From: Pyrenula massariospora
Lineage: Eukaryota > Ascomycota > Eurotiomycetes > Pyrenulales > Pyrenulaceae
DNA length: 64,000 nucleotides
Reading direction: 5' to 3'
Assembly: GCA_021030905.1 (NCBI GenBank)
Contig: JAGFMI010000003.1
Coordinates: 248,001 to 312,000 of the forward strand
Positions 21,166 to 31,898 of this stretch are shown here, one piece after another. Under the pieces are notes generated by a model. The model made no database searches, was not told where the DNA came from, and worked only from the letters and a program-made list of their open reading frames with translations. How positions within the stretch are numbered: position 1 is the stretch's first letter; the number at the start of each line of letters is the position of its first letter. The position numbers and the translations under genes were made by a program.

Positions 21166-21286
21166 GGCTCAATGGTCTAGTGGTGAGAAACTTCTAGGAA
21201 ATTTTGTAGGGTCGTCAATTAACCGAAGCAGGTATGATTCTCGCTTTGGGTGCGAGAGGCCCCGCGTTCGAATCGCGGTTGAGCCC
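21166..21286 (+). tRNA. tRNA-Pro(TGG) interrupted in the D-loop by a spliceosomal-like intron
   Basis: The acceptor stem GGCTCAA pairs with TTGAGCC. The anticodon arm is CTCGC-TTTGGGT-GCGAG with anticodon TGG, and the T-arm is CGCGTTCGAATCGCG. Seventeen bases in, after TCTAGTG, 49 nt are inserted (21183-21231), after which the D-arm resumes with GTATGATT. Without the insertion the gene is a standard 72-nt proline tRNA. The A-box stays readable because the insertion itself begins with G; the B-box GTTCGAATC is intact, and a T5 run follows at 21294. As it stands the D-loop could not fold normally, so either the insert is spliced out or the gene is dead. Confidence 0.9.
21183..21231 (+). other. 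spliceosomal-like intron inside tRNA-Pro, between G18 and G19
   Basis: Forty-nine nucleotides starting GTGAGA, with an ATTAAC branch-site candidate 13-15 nt before the GAAGCAG acceptor. Same donor start, size and end as the insertion in tRNA-Leu at 5082-5131, but the two share no sequence outside the splice signals, so they are not recent copies of one element. Excision yields a perfect tRNA junction. Confidence 0.78.
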
Positions 21287-21293
21287 CATTATC

Positions 21294-21298
21294 TTTTT
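21294..21298 (+). terminator. Pol III T5 terminator of tRNA-Pro
   Basis: A run of five T residues eight bases after the tRNA 3' end, as expected for Pol III termination. Confidence 0.6.
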
Positions 21299-21582
21299 GC
21301 ACCTTCTAGCATCAATATTTGAATTAAGTTGCTTAACATGGGTCGATTATTTTACCAAGATTAAGACTTAAATTTCACCACCAGATACCTAAAGAAGCAG
21401 ATTCCTCGTGCCGATCCAGCCCACGGTCAAAACGGCGGGGGCCGTGCCAAACCCCGTTACGCGTGCTCGCTCGCTCTATGTCGCGTGCTAAAAATGTAAT
21501 TAGGGGCACGATGTAACTTGTAATGTTGTAACGTGAGCATGTCTTTTATTTTTTTAGAGGCAAACATATTGTTATTCTAAAA

Positions 21583-23961
21583 TCAAACAGCGCGGTCAGA
21601 GAAGTCCGCGCCATCGAATAGGCTGTCAAATAAGGCCATGTCTGCGCCTTGTAAAACCCAATCACCTGCATCTGCTGCGAGTCCTGGTATCAGCAGATCT
21701 CCCACATCGAGAGATTTATCGTCCAGTCCGAAGGGCTGTCCATCGCTTACTGTCGCTTGAGACTCTTCGGCCGGATCCAGGAGCTCGGTATGGGATAGCA
21801 CTGCTTGCGGACTGGCATGTGCAGAATGAACACCGATTTGACACGTGGATGGACGAGTTGCGGAAGGCGATGCATCCCGTCTTGATTGTTGTCCTGCTCG
21901 ATTTGAAGACAACTTCGACTCGAAGGAAACCTCCTTCCCGGAACGTGATTCCTTCGACGCCAAATTGGGCCAGGCGTTCTCTTCACAAGGTTTATGTGTC
22001 ACCTCGATATATCTCACGATCCCGCTATGCTCAATCTTGATAGTCCCAAAGTACGGAATATTGATACACAAGGTATCACTAATCTCGTTCTCGTTGCCGC
22101 CGCCAAGAAACACTTGCTCACCACGCTCGGAGGAAAGACTAGCACTATAGCAGCCGCCGTTGGCAGCGGCCGCCTCAACAGCGAGTAAACGCTCTAAGAT
22201 GCTTGCAATCTTGCAAGCTATGGCATCATTGTCAGTCTGAGCCATCTTCTCCATACTCTGGAGCGTGCGTTCCATCAGCCCGCGGTCAGCAAGTCGCTGG
22301 TGTACAAGAAAATGAAAGACGGTGGCACAACTACTCGTGCGGATCCCACGCTGCCTGCGAACATCGATGTGGGCAAGACACAATGTCGTGCTTGCAACAA
22401 AAGCAAGGAAATCAATACCTCGGCAGTAGGCAGCGATCATGTTTGAGCCGCGGAAATGCACAAAGCGCAAAAGTATCTCACGACTAGCGTTTATGGCCGT
22501 GATCTTGCTATAATCGTACTTTGAATCGTCAGAGGATTGCAGCATGTACGGCAGGTGTAGTTGTACGAGTAGATGATAGTGCGCAAACTGGTTGTTGATG
22601 CGGATAGTCTCACGAAATGCATTTGCGTCAAAACCAGCGATGGTGGTGACATCGGAAGTTAGCCACCACTGAGGTGGCATTGAGGCAGCAGCATCCTGTA
22701 GTAGTTTGTCGATACCATGTGTTGCTTCAAGATTGTGCAAGTCTTCCCTGTTGCGCTGAAGGATGAGCCCTCCTACACCCGCCTCCATTCTCTCCATTCG
22801 CTCCAAAGCCGCGCAATCTTCCAAAGCCTTTGAAGTGGCGAATGGGCTCTCTTGAGAGCCCTGCGGTAGACCAAGTACTAAAGAGAGGTAACGGTCTAAG
22901 GATACCAAACGGAACCACATGTATTCCGGATGTATACGTTCTCTGGTCTTGACGTCAAGCACAAGCACATTGGACAAAGAAGATTTGCCCAGATGAAGTC
23001 CCATCAACTGTGCTATCACCATCGCCCGGCGGTTGGTAAGCCAGGCTTGACGGAGGTTTCCCGCGTTGTTGTGGTACATGCTCTCGATCATAATGCACTC
23101 AATACCCTCGAGCGAAACGACGAGGTCGTCGTTGTGATTCACCAGCCTGCTTGCTGTCTCGACGACACGAGACATGACTTCACGGTATTTCATATTCAGC
23201 CTCCCCAAGTCTTTGGCACCCCCTGGCGAGATGCCTTGCAGGAAAGAGCCTAGCAGTAAGAGCTTGTGGGCTATGGAAACCGGATGGGACCCTGGAGGAG
23301 GTAGCTGGAGCATTTCTCGTGGCGATGGCAGGTCCTTGCTAAGGAAACTAGAGTATGGCATGAACACTGTGCCGTGAAAAAGCACTGCGATCCCAACCGG
23401 CACGCTCGTCATGAGATTGAGGTCACGTTGGCTGGGCCACACAGCAAGCAGGGCGCCACATAGACCATCATATCTACTTTTGGTCTGGATATTCGGGCCC
23501 GAAGTGGTTGGAGAATCGGAGATTGAGGTTTTTAGAGATACAGGGGGAATTGGCTCATCGATGCTCACGCTCTACTTTTTCCATCATTAGAATCGATACC
23601 AGCGTAGATATCTGCGACAAGTACTCACCATTGTCTTCGTCCTCACATCTTGGGTGCCATTGGCCAACAAGCCTGGTAGATCAGTACCACCTCGTTTAGC
23701 CAATTGCTCGACCAAAGCTTCCACCCGGTCTAGTCTATCCACCTTACCTTTAGCCGACTCTGGACCATTGTCAAACTCTTGGCTAAGGCAATTGACTCCA
23801 CGACTCCTGCAGCCGTCACAGATCGGCTCAGCTGGCGTTCTAAAGGTACATCGGATCTTACGCCGTTTGCATTCCCAGCAACTTTGGGTGCCTTTGCGAA
23901 GCTTCCTTCTCTTAGGTGCCGGTGACCTTCCCGTGTCGAAGTCGATGGTTGTTTCTGCCAT
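21583..23961 (-). CDS. Zn2Cys6 transcription factor with fungal-specific regulatory domain
   Basis: Two exons, 23961-23629 and 23571-21583, separated by 57 nt, 773 residues. The N-terminus has the binuclear zinc cluster CWECKRRKIRC...CDGCRSRGVNC (six cysteines, about residues 28-58), a short linker and a coiled-coil-like VDRLDRVEALVEQLAK dimerisation helix. The middle (about 200-460) matches the fungal-specific TF domain, with RRAMVIAQLMGLHL and ERIHPEYMWFRLVSLDRYLSLVLGLPQG. The C-terminus is acidic (DLLIPGLAADAGDWVLQGAD), a likely activation region. It is divergent from the NmrA-like reductase, so it may control that gene; this is inference from position. Confidence 0.9.
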
Positions 23962-24535
23962 TGTACCCTAAGAATTTCCTACCGATGCGATACAATATGA
24001 AACGCGAGAAGACGAAAAAATTTGCTCTTCAGTGAGGATCATTGCCAAAGCCGCGGCAGAGAAGGCAGACAAGCGAATCTGTAAAAGGTGGCTGGAATGC
24101 CGTATTCCTGCTTTCGTCATCTCCGCCGCGGCGGACCAAGAACGCTTTGACAATGACTTCCAAGGGGCGGAGCAGCGAACGTCATGTTTGAATCAACGAG
24201 CGGATGAAATACTGCCAACACTGATAGGTCAATCGTACTAAGACTCATTTGACTAGTAATTTACGAGATAAATGCCGATTATTACATGGCAGAAGATAAA
24301 TCCGCCGTCATGTACCGGACGGATAATGCTTTGCGAGGCGCTATCGACGTGAAAAGAATGATCTTACTCCGTGGATTTTTTACAGGCAAGGGTACAAGTA
24401 AATATAAACGTTTTTTCTCTCTTTCCCACGTTTGTAATCCAGCACACTGTTATCGGAGACTCGCCCAACGAAACTGGTATTGCCTCGCCTTATTAAAGAC
24501 TCAAGATAAAAGGTCATCACTTTTGCACAGCCGGA
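23962..24535. promoter_or_regulatory. divergent promoter region Zn2Cys6 regulator / NmrA-like gene
   Basis: A 574-bp shared upstream region. Zinc-cluster regulators usually bind paired CGG triplets; I did not find a convincing spaced pair that I would mark. Confidence 0.4.
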
Positions 24536-25766
24536 ATGGTCAAAATAGCCATAGCAGGGGGCTCGGGCCGTGCGTCACAACCTTTCCAGTCCATGTACAA
24601 CCCGCAATGACACAATTTCTAGAGGTCGCTAAGGAAGTCATCGATGCCCTACTCGCTACAAGCAGACACGAAATCACCATTTTGAGTAGAAACGTTAGCA
24701 TTTCCCCTAACCCTCTTAAGCTACACTACGCCGGCTGAAACAGTTCAGGAGGTTCCTATGGATGATGCTCTGCCCGGAGTCCGTTGGCGTGTTGTGAATT
24801 ATAATGATCAACTTGATTTGATGGAAGCATTGCGAGGGACTCACACTCTTTTGTCGTTTCTTCAGCTCCTTTCAGACCCAGAGAGCAAGTCTCAGAAGAA
24901 TCTGATCGATGCTGCCATTGCCGCCGGCGTGAAACGCTTTGCGCCGAGTGAATATGGAAGGTAATATGTTACAGGCGGTGATATATCTGCTCTGTGGTTA
25001 GAGCTAATGGCATGATAGTGCTGGTACGATCGATCTGCCATGGTGGACTGGAAAAAAGAGTACCCGGGAGTATTTAAGGGAGGTCAACGACAATGGAAAA
25101 GCAAGACATCATTACAGAACCTCCATGCTGATCTAACGTTTCCGCAGGTCCTCGAATACATCCTTTTCCAGCCTGGACTGTTCTTGGACTACCTTGCCTT
25201 TCCCTACAAAACGGCAAAGCACATTGACCCGTTACAAAGCATCTTTGACTATCAAAATTGCCGTGCTATCGTGGTAGACGGTCATGAGAACGCCATCATG
25301 ACTCTCACTACGGCCGCTGATGTTGCTGCTGTTGTCGCTCGCGCAGTTGACTACGAGAGCGAGTGGCCCGAGATTGGCGGAATGCAGGGGAATAGAGTGA
25401 CTTTCTCTAGGATTATTCAAATCGGCGAGAAAATTCGAGGTTTGCCCTCACCGTTGGTCAAATTCACAGAAGATCAAGTCTGTCTAACATGATAACACCA
25501 CAGGCCATCCATTTACCATCGAAAAGGTCAAGTCAGAGGATCTAAAAGCCGGGACTCTGAATACCTCATGGGCCTTAGGGGAGCGACACAGAGCTGTTTC
25601 TGAAGAACAGTCAAACAACTTTTTGAAGACGGTAACCATCGGCATGCTGCTCAGCAGTATAAAGGGTGCATGGAATGTGTCGGACGAACTCAACCAACTA
25701 TTTCCTGATTACAGATTCGACAAGATGGAGGACTTTCTCGCGACGGTATGGAACGGAAAGCCATAG
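24536..25766 (+). CDS. NmrA-like / isoflavone-reductase-like NAD(P)-binding protein
   Basis: Six exons (24536-24569, 24623-24693, 24749-24960, 25019-25100, 25148-25439, 25504-25766) give 317 residues. The Rossmann start MVKIAIAGGSGQVAKEV carries the GxxGxxA/G dinucleotide motif. It continues with HEITILSRN, a VRWRVVNYND segment, AAIAAGVKRFAPSEYG and the typical YILFQPGLFLDYLA. By family these are atypical short-chain reductases or redox-sensing regulators binding NADP(H). The intron at 25101-25147 has a GC donor (GCAAGA), an uncommon but accepted type. The gene lies next to a zinc-cluster regulator. Substrate unknown. Confidence 0.85.
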
Positions 25767-26873
25767 TAGCACTTGCAGTGAAATCTAGCATGCAGACCTA
25801 TTCAAGCTTCCAATATCAGGCTCCAATGAGGCCAATATAGTTTCGGTGCTGATCGTAGCTTCCGCATGTGATCGTTCAGATGTAAATTCGCATTGCGCAC
25901 CAAGACCTTGGACAATGAAACGCAGCCATCGAGAAAGATAGCGAATATACCAAGTAAAACGCCGTATCGTCAGAGACGGAAAGCTATCTAGTTGGCCACT
26001 AGCTTTCATATTAAGCGCAGGATACGGAAATTTCCGTAGATTTGCTTGAGCTTCATACGACATCTTATTAGCCTCAGCCTCCTTTCATTCCTGCATTTAA
26101 GTAGTCAAAAGTCGGGATCCACCGAGGGCACGGCTTGTCGCATTTTAAGGTGATTAAGGTACCCGAAGTAAGACGGCGTCACCGGGCGACCCGCATGATT
26201 CCGAAAAACTTTTTTCATCCTCATACAACGGTGAGATTCTAAAGTCTCGTTCTCAAGCTAATTTGGACACAGGGCTTGCTACGCTAGGCCAAAATTGCAA
26301 ACTTGAAACTTCTCTCCGGCTTTCCCACCAAGACTGCAAAGTAAAACAATCAAGTCTCGGCTGGACCCTGAAAGAAATAAGCCCTTTCAGACCCCAAAAC
26401 GCTTTCATAGGGGTAACCTGGGTTTTTTTTCATGATCAAAATAAGCGCATGAAGGCGCCTAAGCAATTCCGGGGAGGGAATGTCAGCTACCGCGCGATAT
26501 AATGGGGCCATTCCACGTGATTCCCACTTTTTTCCAACCCAATTGCTGCTCCTATCCCAAAGTACAAGGCGTAGCTGGGAACTCCGGGACCAACGTGACA
26601 CTCATGAAGTCTCGGTTGCCGAATGACGTCCTCTGCTGACTCCCTAGCGTTCTTTACCGTGTCCGGAGCGAGTGCGGTCAGCATGCCTTGTAGGTACAGA
26701 CAGCGCTGGCTTTAAATCGAGCTTGGTTTCCTCTCCCTTTCAAAATTTTTGGGTTGTGCAGAGCATCGAGAAATTTTCTTTTACAAGTCCACCATATCTC
26801 CCATTTCAGATTTAAAACGCCTAAGGCCCTTTTGCTCCGTCCTCTACTAGGCTTTAAATCAAAGACCCTCGCT
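25767..26873. other. intergenic, 1.1 kb
   Basis: A minus-strand 92-codon frame at 25785-26063 and two short frames near 26.5 kb lack any recognisable family and are not called. Nothing else supported. Confidence 0.4.
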
Positions 26874-27174
26874 ATGTATACGAAGCTTTTCTCCCTCTTT
26901 ACACTCTTCTTTGCGGCTGCGGCCGTCTCCGCGAAGCCGCTGCTAACAGCGCGCGTCACGCCGGGGTTTTGCGCGTCGGTAAGAAAAGCTAGAATCCGTT
27001 CGCCCCACTTCTGCGTCAAAGAACTCACCCCTTGGTGGCTAACACATTTCTCTTACCTGTCAGACCACTACTTGCACCGTCCAAGGCGAGGGCCTCACCT
27101 TTCAATGTCCTGATGGACAGACCTGCCTGCACTCTTGCGATTCGCCGACACCGGGGGTGGTGGAATGCAGTTAA
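26874..27174 (+). CDS. small secreted cysteine-rich protein (71 aa)
   Basis: Two exons, 26874-26978 and 27064-27174, around an 85-nt intron (GTAAGA...CTGTCAG). The signal peptide MYTKLFSLFTLFFAAAAVSA is clear, with cleavage near residue 20. The mature part, about 50 residues, has six cysteines (GFCAS, TTTCTVQ, FQCPDGQTC, LHSCDS, VECS), an even number consistent with three disulfides. No family recognised. Secreted proteins of this type in fungi serve as effectors, antimicrobial peptides or surface proteins; which one cannot be told. It has no paralogue in the window. The gene is invisible to an ORF scan unless spliced. Confidence 0.72.
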
Positions 27175-28746
27175 AAGGCCCCCCCGCGACTATGGACAAA
27201 GTCTGGTGTTGTGATTGTGTTGTGTGAGGGAGCGATACCCGCTATATGACCAAGAGAGATTTGCTGAAAGAGGAGAGAGGCTTCTTCCAACGGTGATCGG
27301 GGCTAGCGAAAAGATTCATCGTCGACTCCGATTTGTATAACACTCTCTGAAGCAATATCAACTAGTCTATCGTTAGAAAGGCATGCTTCCGGATGATATA
27401 TTGACTATTTATTCGATCGTTATATCAAGTCGACTATATCCTTCTACTATAGTACAATATCAAAATGTGAATTAAGGTTTGGATTGGCGTTCTTCTCCAC
27501 GACCGAACACTGGCATCAAATTTTGTCATCAAGCACCCGGATCATATCATTCTTTTCGACCTCCTTCACCTATCGAAAAATTCGAGCAACGAAAAGTAAA
27601 ATACATCTAGTAGTGGCATATCAGAACCTGATCCAATCCCTCTCATCTAACAGCACGCCAGCTTCGCGGTTCTCGTAGATTCTCTCCACGCCAAAGATCT
27701 CAAGAGCATAACGGCGATTTTGCGGATTCTTGAGTCTTTCCTGCATTTCAGACATGTCCTTGACCTCGTTGAGGTCTTTCCTTAGCCACTGAGAGAGCGG
27801 ATTATTTAGGCAGTCCCTGCGGGGCCGCATTTTGGGACTCAGACCTTGCAAAGAAGCGCCTTTGTTTCACCAATCATTCGATATGTTAGGCTTCTATGCC
27901 TCTCGGTCGGATTTATCTTCCAGACTTTTCGTGACATGAATATCGTGTTGTCTGCCTAGCTGTGTGTCCAGAGTTAACATTGTTCTATTACGCAAGCCAT
28001 GGGCAGTGATATGTTATGGTTTACCAATCCAAGCAGTGATCAGAGTCATGACAATCAAACACAAAATGTCTCGGTGAAGAAGACTCTGGTTCAGACGCGA
28101 TCAACCATTCATGTACACACTAAGGCAGCTAGATTCAGAGCATCTTTTCGTGACCGTCGCAGATGGGTCTTGAGCTAGTCTTACCCTACCCAAAGCTGTA
28201 ATCCTATCGGGGTCTGCCCCTCTTTTGGACACATCGAAGGACCGGTCAATTCCCGTCGTTAGACAGGCAAAACCTGATTTGGACATAATCCATCTCTCAT
28301 CAAACCAGTTAGACAAATTTCCAAGAATCTCTTTGGGGGATTGAATTAGACAACCCCTTCGATACACAATACTTCTCCTGCAGGAGCAACACAGAACTCC
28401 GAGCGGTCCAGAAATACAATAGGGGCTCGCAACGAAAATTTCTCAAGTGAGTCTAAATAAGAATTCCCATTTTCCCCTTCTTGCGCCTTTTTTTGATCTT
28501 AGTCATATCCGGCTGGAAAGAATTCTGTAGCAGGCGAGATGTAGATTTGAAACTTCTTGTTTCAATTTAGCGAATTTCTTTGACAACCAAAAAAGTAGTA
28601 TTGAGGCAAAGTTCTGGTTTGACGCCATCTGTCTGTTGACTTGCCTGCTGTTGCTCCAGCCGCATCGAAATCACTAAAAGAAATCATAGTACTGGTGCTG
28701 AATGCGGACGACGTCTCGACGAAGACGACGTCTCCTAACCAGGAAT
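27175..28746. other. intergenic, 1.6 kb, possible gene remnant on the minus strand
   Basis: Two minus-strand frames look protein-like: 28101-28367 (contains SPKEILGNLSNWFDERWIMS) and 27621-27851 (ends ENREAGVLLDERDWIRF). They could be exons of one gene or relics of a decayed one, but I found no splice signals that join them, and the stretch between has many stops. Not called as a gene. Confidence 0.3.
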
Positions 28747-30855
28747 CTACCTTGTCGAACGTCTGCTTCGAGCGGGAGTTACAATGGGCGAATGATGAGG
28801 AGGATGAGGAAGGGAAGAGGGAAGAGGGGGAGCAGGAGAATGTAAGGATATTTCTGTGCCGAGCCCGGGGATGCACAGATCATCCTCGATTCTCGGCACT
28901 TCAGCTTCCAGAAATATCCATTCAGAGTACCCTGCACCCTCGTAAGCCTTCCGTTGGATTTGTAATATACCATCCTGGATCCACGGCTTCATGTGTGGGG
29001 AAGATAGGAGATTCCGCCGGTGAAGATACTTCAAAGTCGGTACGAGGCTCAAGTTGGTCAGGATGATGATCCCAGACAGGGCAACAACTAGAGCCAGCCC
29101 GAATACGTTGATGTTGCTATAACCATCAGGAGCTCCCATGCGCTGACTGCTGCAGAGACCTGGCCACGCCAGGGGTTCCACCAATCGATCAAAGTCCGAC
29201 CGCACGATGCCTGGTCCAGCAGCAAGATGTGGGATTGTAGTTTGTGTGACAGCCAAAAGAAATTGCAACCAAGCTTGTACCTCGGCTTCCCATTGGTTCG
29301 AAGGTATCCCCAGTTGAAAAGAATCAAAATTTCTGGTCACCAACATGGGTGCTCGTGTTACCACGTAAAAGGTAGGAGTCTGAAGAAATAGGTAGCGTAG
29401 TATTTCATTTTGCTGAGCCGTCCGCGCAATGTTCCGGGCTTGGCCGTATGCTGAACCCGCGCCGAGCAGTTGTGTGCAACCTCCTTGGGCGAAACAGAAA
29501 CGCATCTGATTAAGAGTCAGTGCTCGGCGTTTAATGGAACTAAGGAATGCCGGATAAGGAAGTTATATACCTGTTCCGCGCAACCTAGAAAACTTGCAGC
29601 TTTATCTGCTGTATACATCGTAGTATTAGAATTATCGTCAAAGAGAATGTGCTTTTCTCTATGTGCTGCGAAGAAGGGATCATTGTTTGGCGCGTAAAAC
29701 CTCAGTCCATTGCTATTGATCGCAATAATATGCGTATCCGCATCTTCGCGGCGTAGTTCTGGGATCGGGTCGAAAGTAGTGTTGTGCCAACCCTTTATAG
29801 AACTTCCATCAACTAGTCCGTAGTACGCTCGAGGACTACTCGTGGAGATGGTGTCATTAATCGCCAAGGTTTAAACCGCATCATAATAACAGCACTTACG
29901 TGAGATCAGGGTTGTTGGAAAACACGGATGTATAGTTAGATTGCCAAAGAGTAGAATTGAATGGCCGTAGGCTCATTTTCAAAGGTCCCACAGACCACTC
30001 GAATAGCTGCTCCCTAGGTAGTGCTTCACGGTCGTGGTACCGTTTCAAATAGTCTGGTGGGATGGGTTGAGCAGTGAAATATCGATCAGTGTCTATTGGA
30101 GTGCAGGTGATGACCCTTTGCATCTTGACTCGAAGATCTAAGACGGTGTTGATGCCGAACACGTCGCTTGAGTCAAGGAGGCCCGTGTCAAGACTCAAAG
30201 CTGAATGGTTTGTGCATACGTCTCGAAAAGGGCAGCCTGTATGGGTCACCTTCTGAATCGGAACGGCCATTTTGGCGTATATATTGCATTGGGGAAGGGG
30301 CCCAGTCTTATTGTAACAACTTTCTGAGTAGGTGAGAGCCTGACTAAAGATTGCTTGCTGATACTCGCGATGTTGGCTTGTCGTTTCGTTACGCCAAGAC
30401 AGCCATCCACATGATTCGGAATGCACCAGCACTTGAAGGTCGGAGCTTGACACAACTTGTGAAACAAAGACGCCTGCAAGCAAGAATCCAGCGCTGCAGA
30501 GGAAGGCACAGGCTGCCACAATGGTCAAGCTGGACAGAATGCTGTTCTGTCGCCATGACCAGCCAACTTTGGCGACTTCAAGAAGGAAAGCTCCAGGCGA
30601 AGTAATGTTACGAGCTAGGATCTGCAATTGGTGGTGAAGAGCGCTGCGGCGACGATTCGATACTCCTACCCAGTAGCGCACGAATGCAATCAGATCCCAA
30701 AGATGCGAGCCGGTAAAAGTGATCAACACAGACAGAACAGCGATAACGAGATTGGCATTGGACGAGGTAGTAGTGATAGTGGGTCCAAGGACCGATCCGC
30801 GCGTGTGATCGATCCAGAAGCCATGGTGGACACGGTTTGAGGGCAGTGCAGCCAT
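28747..30855 (-). CDS. large fungal integral membrane protein, unknown function
   Basis: Three exons (30855-29900, 29838-29571, 29505-28747) give 660 residues. It starts with the motif HHGFWIDHTRGSVLGPTITTTSSNANLVIAVL, shared by a large family of uncharacterised Pezizomycotina proteins. Membrane spans are visible at about residues 35-65, 110-140 (TIVAACAFLCSAGFLLAGVFV) and near 565-590 (GLALVVALSGIIILTNLSLV). Between them lies a large region with many Asn-X-Ser/Thr sites and paired cysteines (TGCPFRDVC), which suggests an extracytoplasmic domain. The tail is charged and cytosolic-looking. No catalytic motif. Start at 30855 chosen by family resemblance. Confidence 0.75.
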
Positions 30856-31898
30856 GATAGGAAGATGAGAAGCGCATAGTCACAAGTATCGCCAGCTAGG
30901 GCACTCTAACAACACCACGGATCGTGCAAACAGTCGTATCAATTATAAGACAAGAATTATAGGCAGGCGACTGCTGTCAACACTGAGACATTTGCAACCA
31001 AAATAGAAACTTGTTCCTTGGATCGTGATGGCGGGCCTTCCAGCCATGGCTCACGACAAGTGTCCGCCATGATAGCCACGGGAAGATGGCGAGGCTATCT
31101 TCAAAGACTACCGACCAAGGGTCAGTTCTCATCTCGTGTCACCTGATTTCCGGATTGACACAAATTCTGGGTGAAAGGTTGATGCTATGACGCCTGTGGA
31201 TAGTACAATATTGAATGGCGTCGTCGCGCGGATGAGTGACGAGGCCTCTCGTTATCCAAAATAGGCGTTACTAGCGGGACATGGCAGCCCATAGGGCTGT
31301 TCTCGATGACGCCCTCGTAAGGCTGATCGGGACCGGCCCATGACTCGGCGAGGGAGTCCACACTTTCCTTCTTCTGCTCCCTTGTTCTTGTGGCGCATCG
31401 AGTTGTTTGCATTGACGCCCATCTGGCGGATGTAATTGGACGCCCGACGATTTCTGACACCCAGCCAAGTGCCCCCGAGGATTACCCATATAATGCGGCG
31501 AACCCTGCCATCAGAGCTTAGGACTAGACAGGTAGACCCTTTGGGGATTATTGTCCATTTACTGTGATTCTATCAGTCTTCTACTACTTGTCAGCTTAGC
31601 TAAACTGATATATAGAATATTTCGAATGATGTATTCGCGTGTGTAATGTAGCAATAAAAGCTTTTCGGCTGCAGGCATGACATCCCAGCATAGCCTTGCA
31701 GGCTGTTCAGCCCCCTCGGTGCGAAACACTAGACGTTCTACGTAGTAACACAGGCTCCGGTACGTTGCGTTGACAACATGACAACATTTATAATGCCCTC
31801 CTATTTCCAAGTAAGCGATGTAAGCCTAGATTCAGAGACACGAGCACCGATGGCAATGACGCCTCCAACTAAGAAAAGGCTATAAGTCGTATCCTCTA
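30856..31898. other. intergenic, 1.0 kb
   Basis: Short minus-strand frames around 31185-31490 overlap each other in two frames and match nothing. Promoter of the NACHT-ankyrin gene lies at the right end. Confidence 0.4.

Noticed and set aside
25785-26063. Minus-strand 92-codon ORF
   Set aside because: No family resemblance, no splice-linked neighbours.
27621-28367. A minus-strand gene made of two protein-like frames
   Set aside because: No splice signals join them and stops fill the space between; kept only as a possible relic.
31185-31489. Overlapping minus-strand ORFs left of the NACHT gene
   Set aside because: Two frames open over the same bases, neither resembling a known protein.
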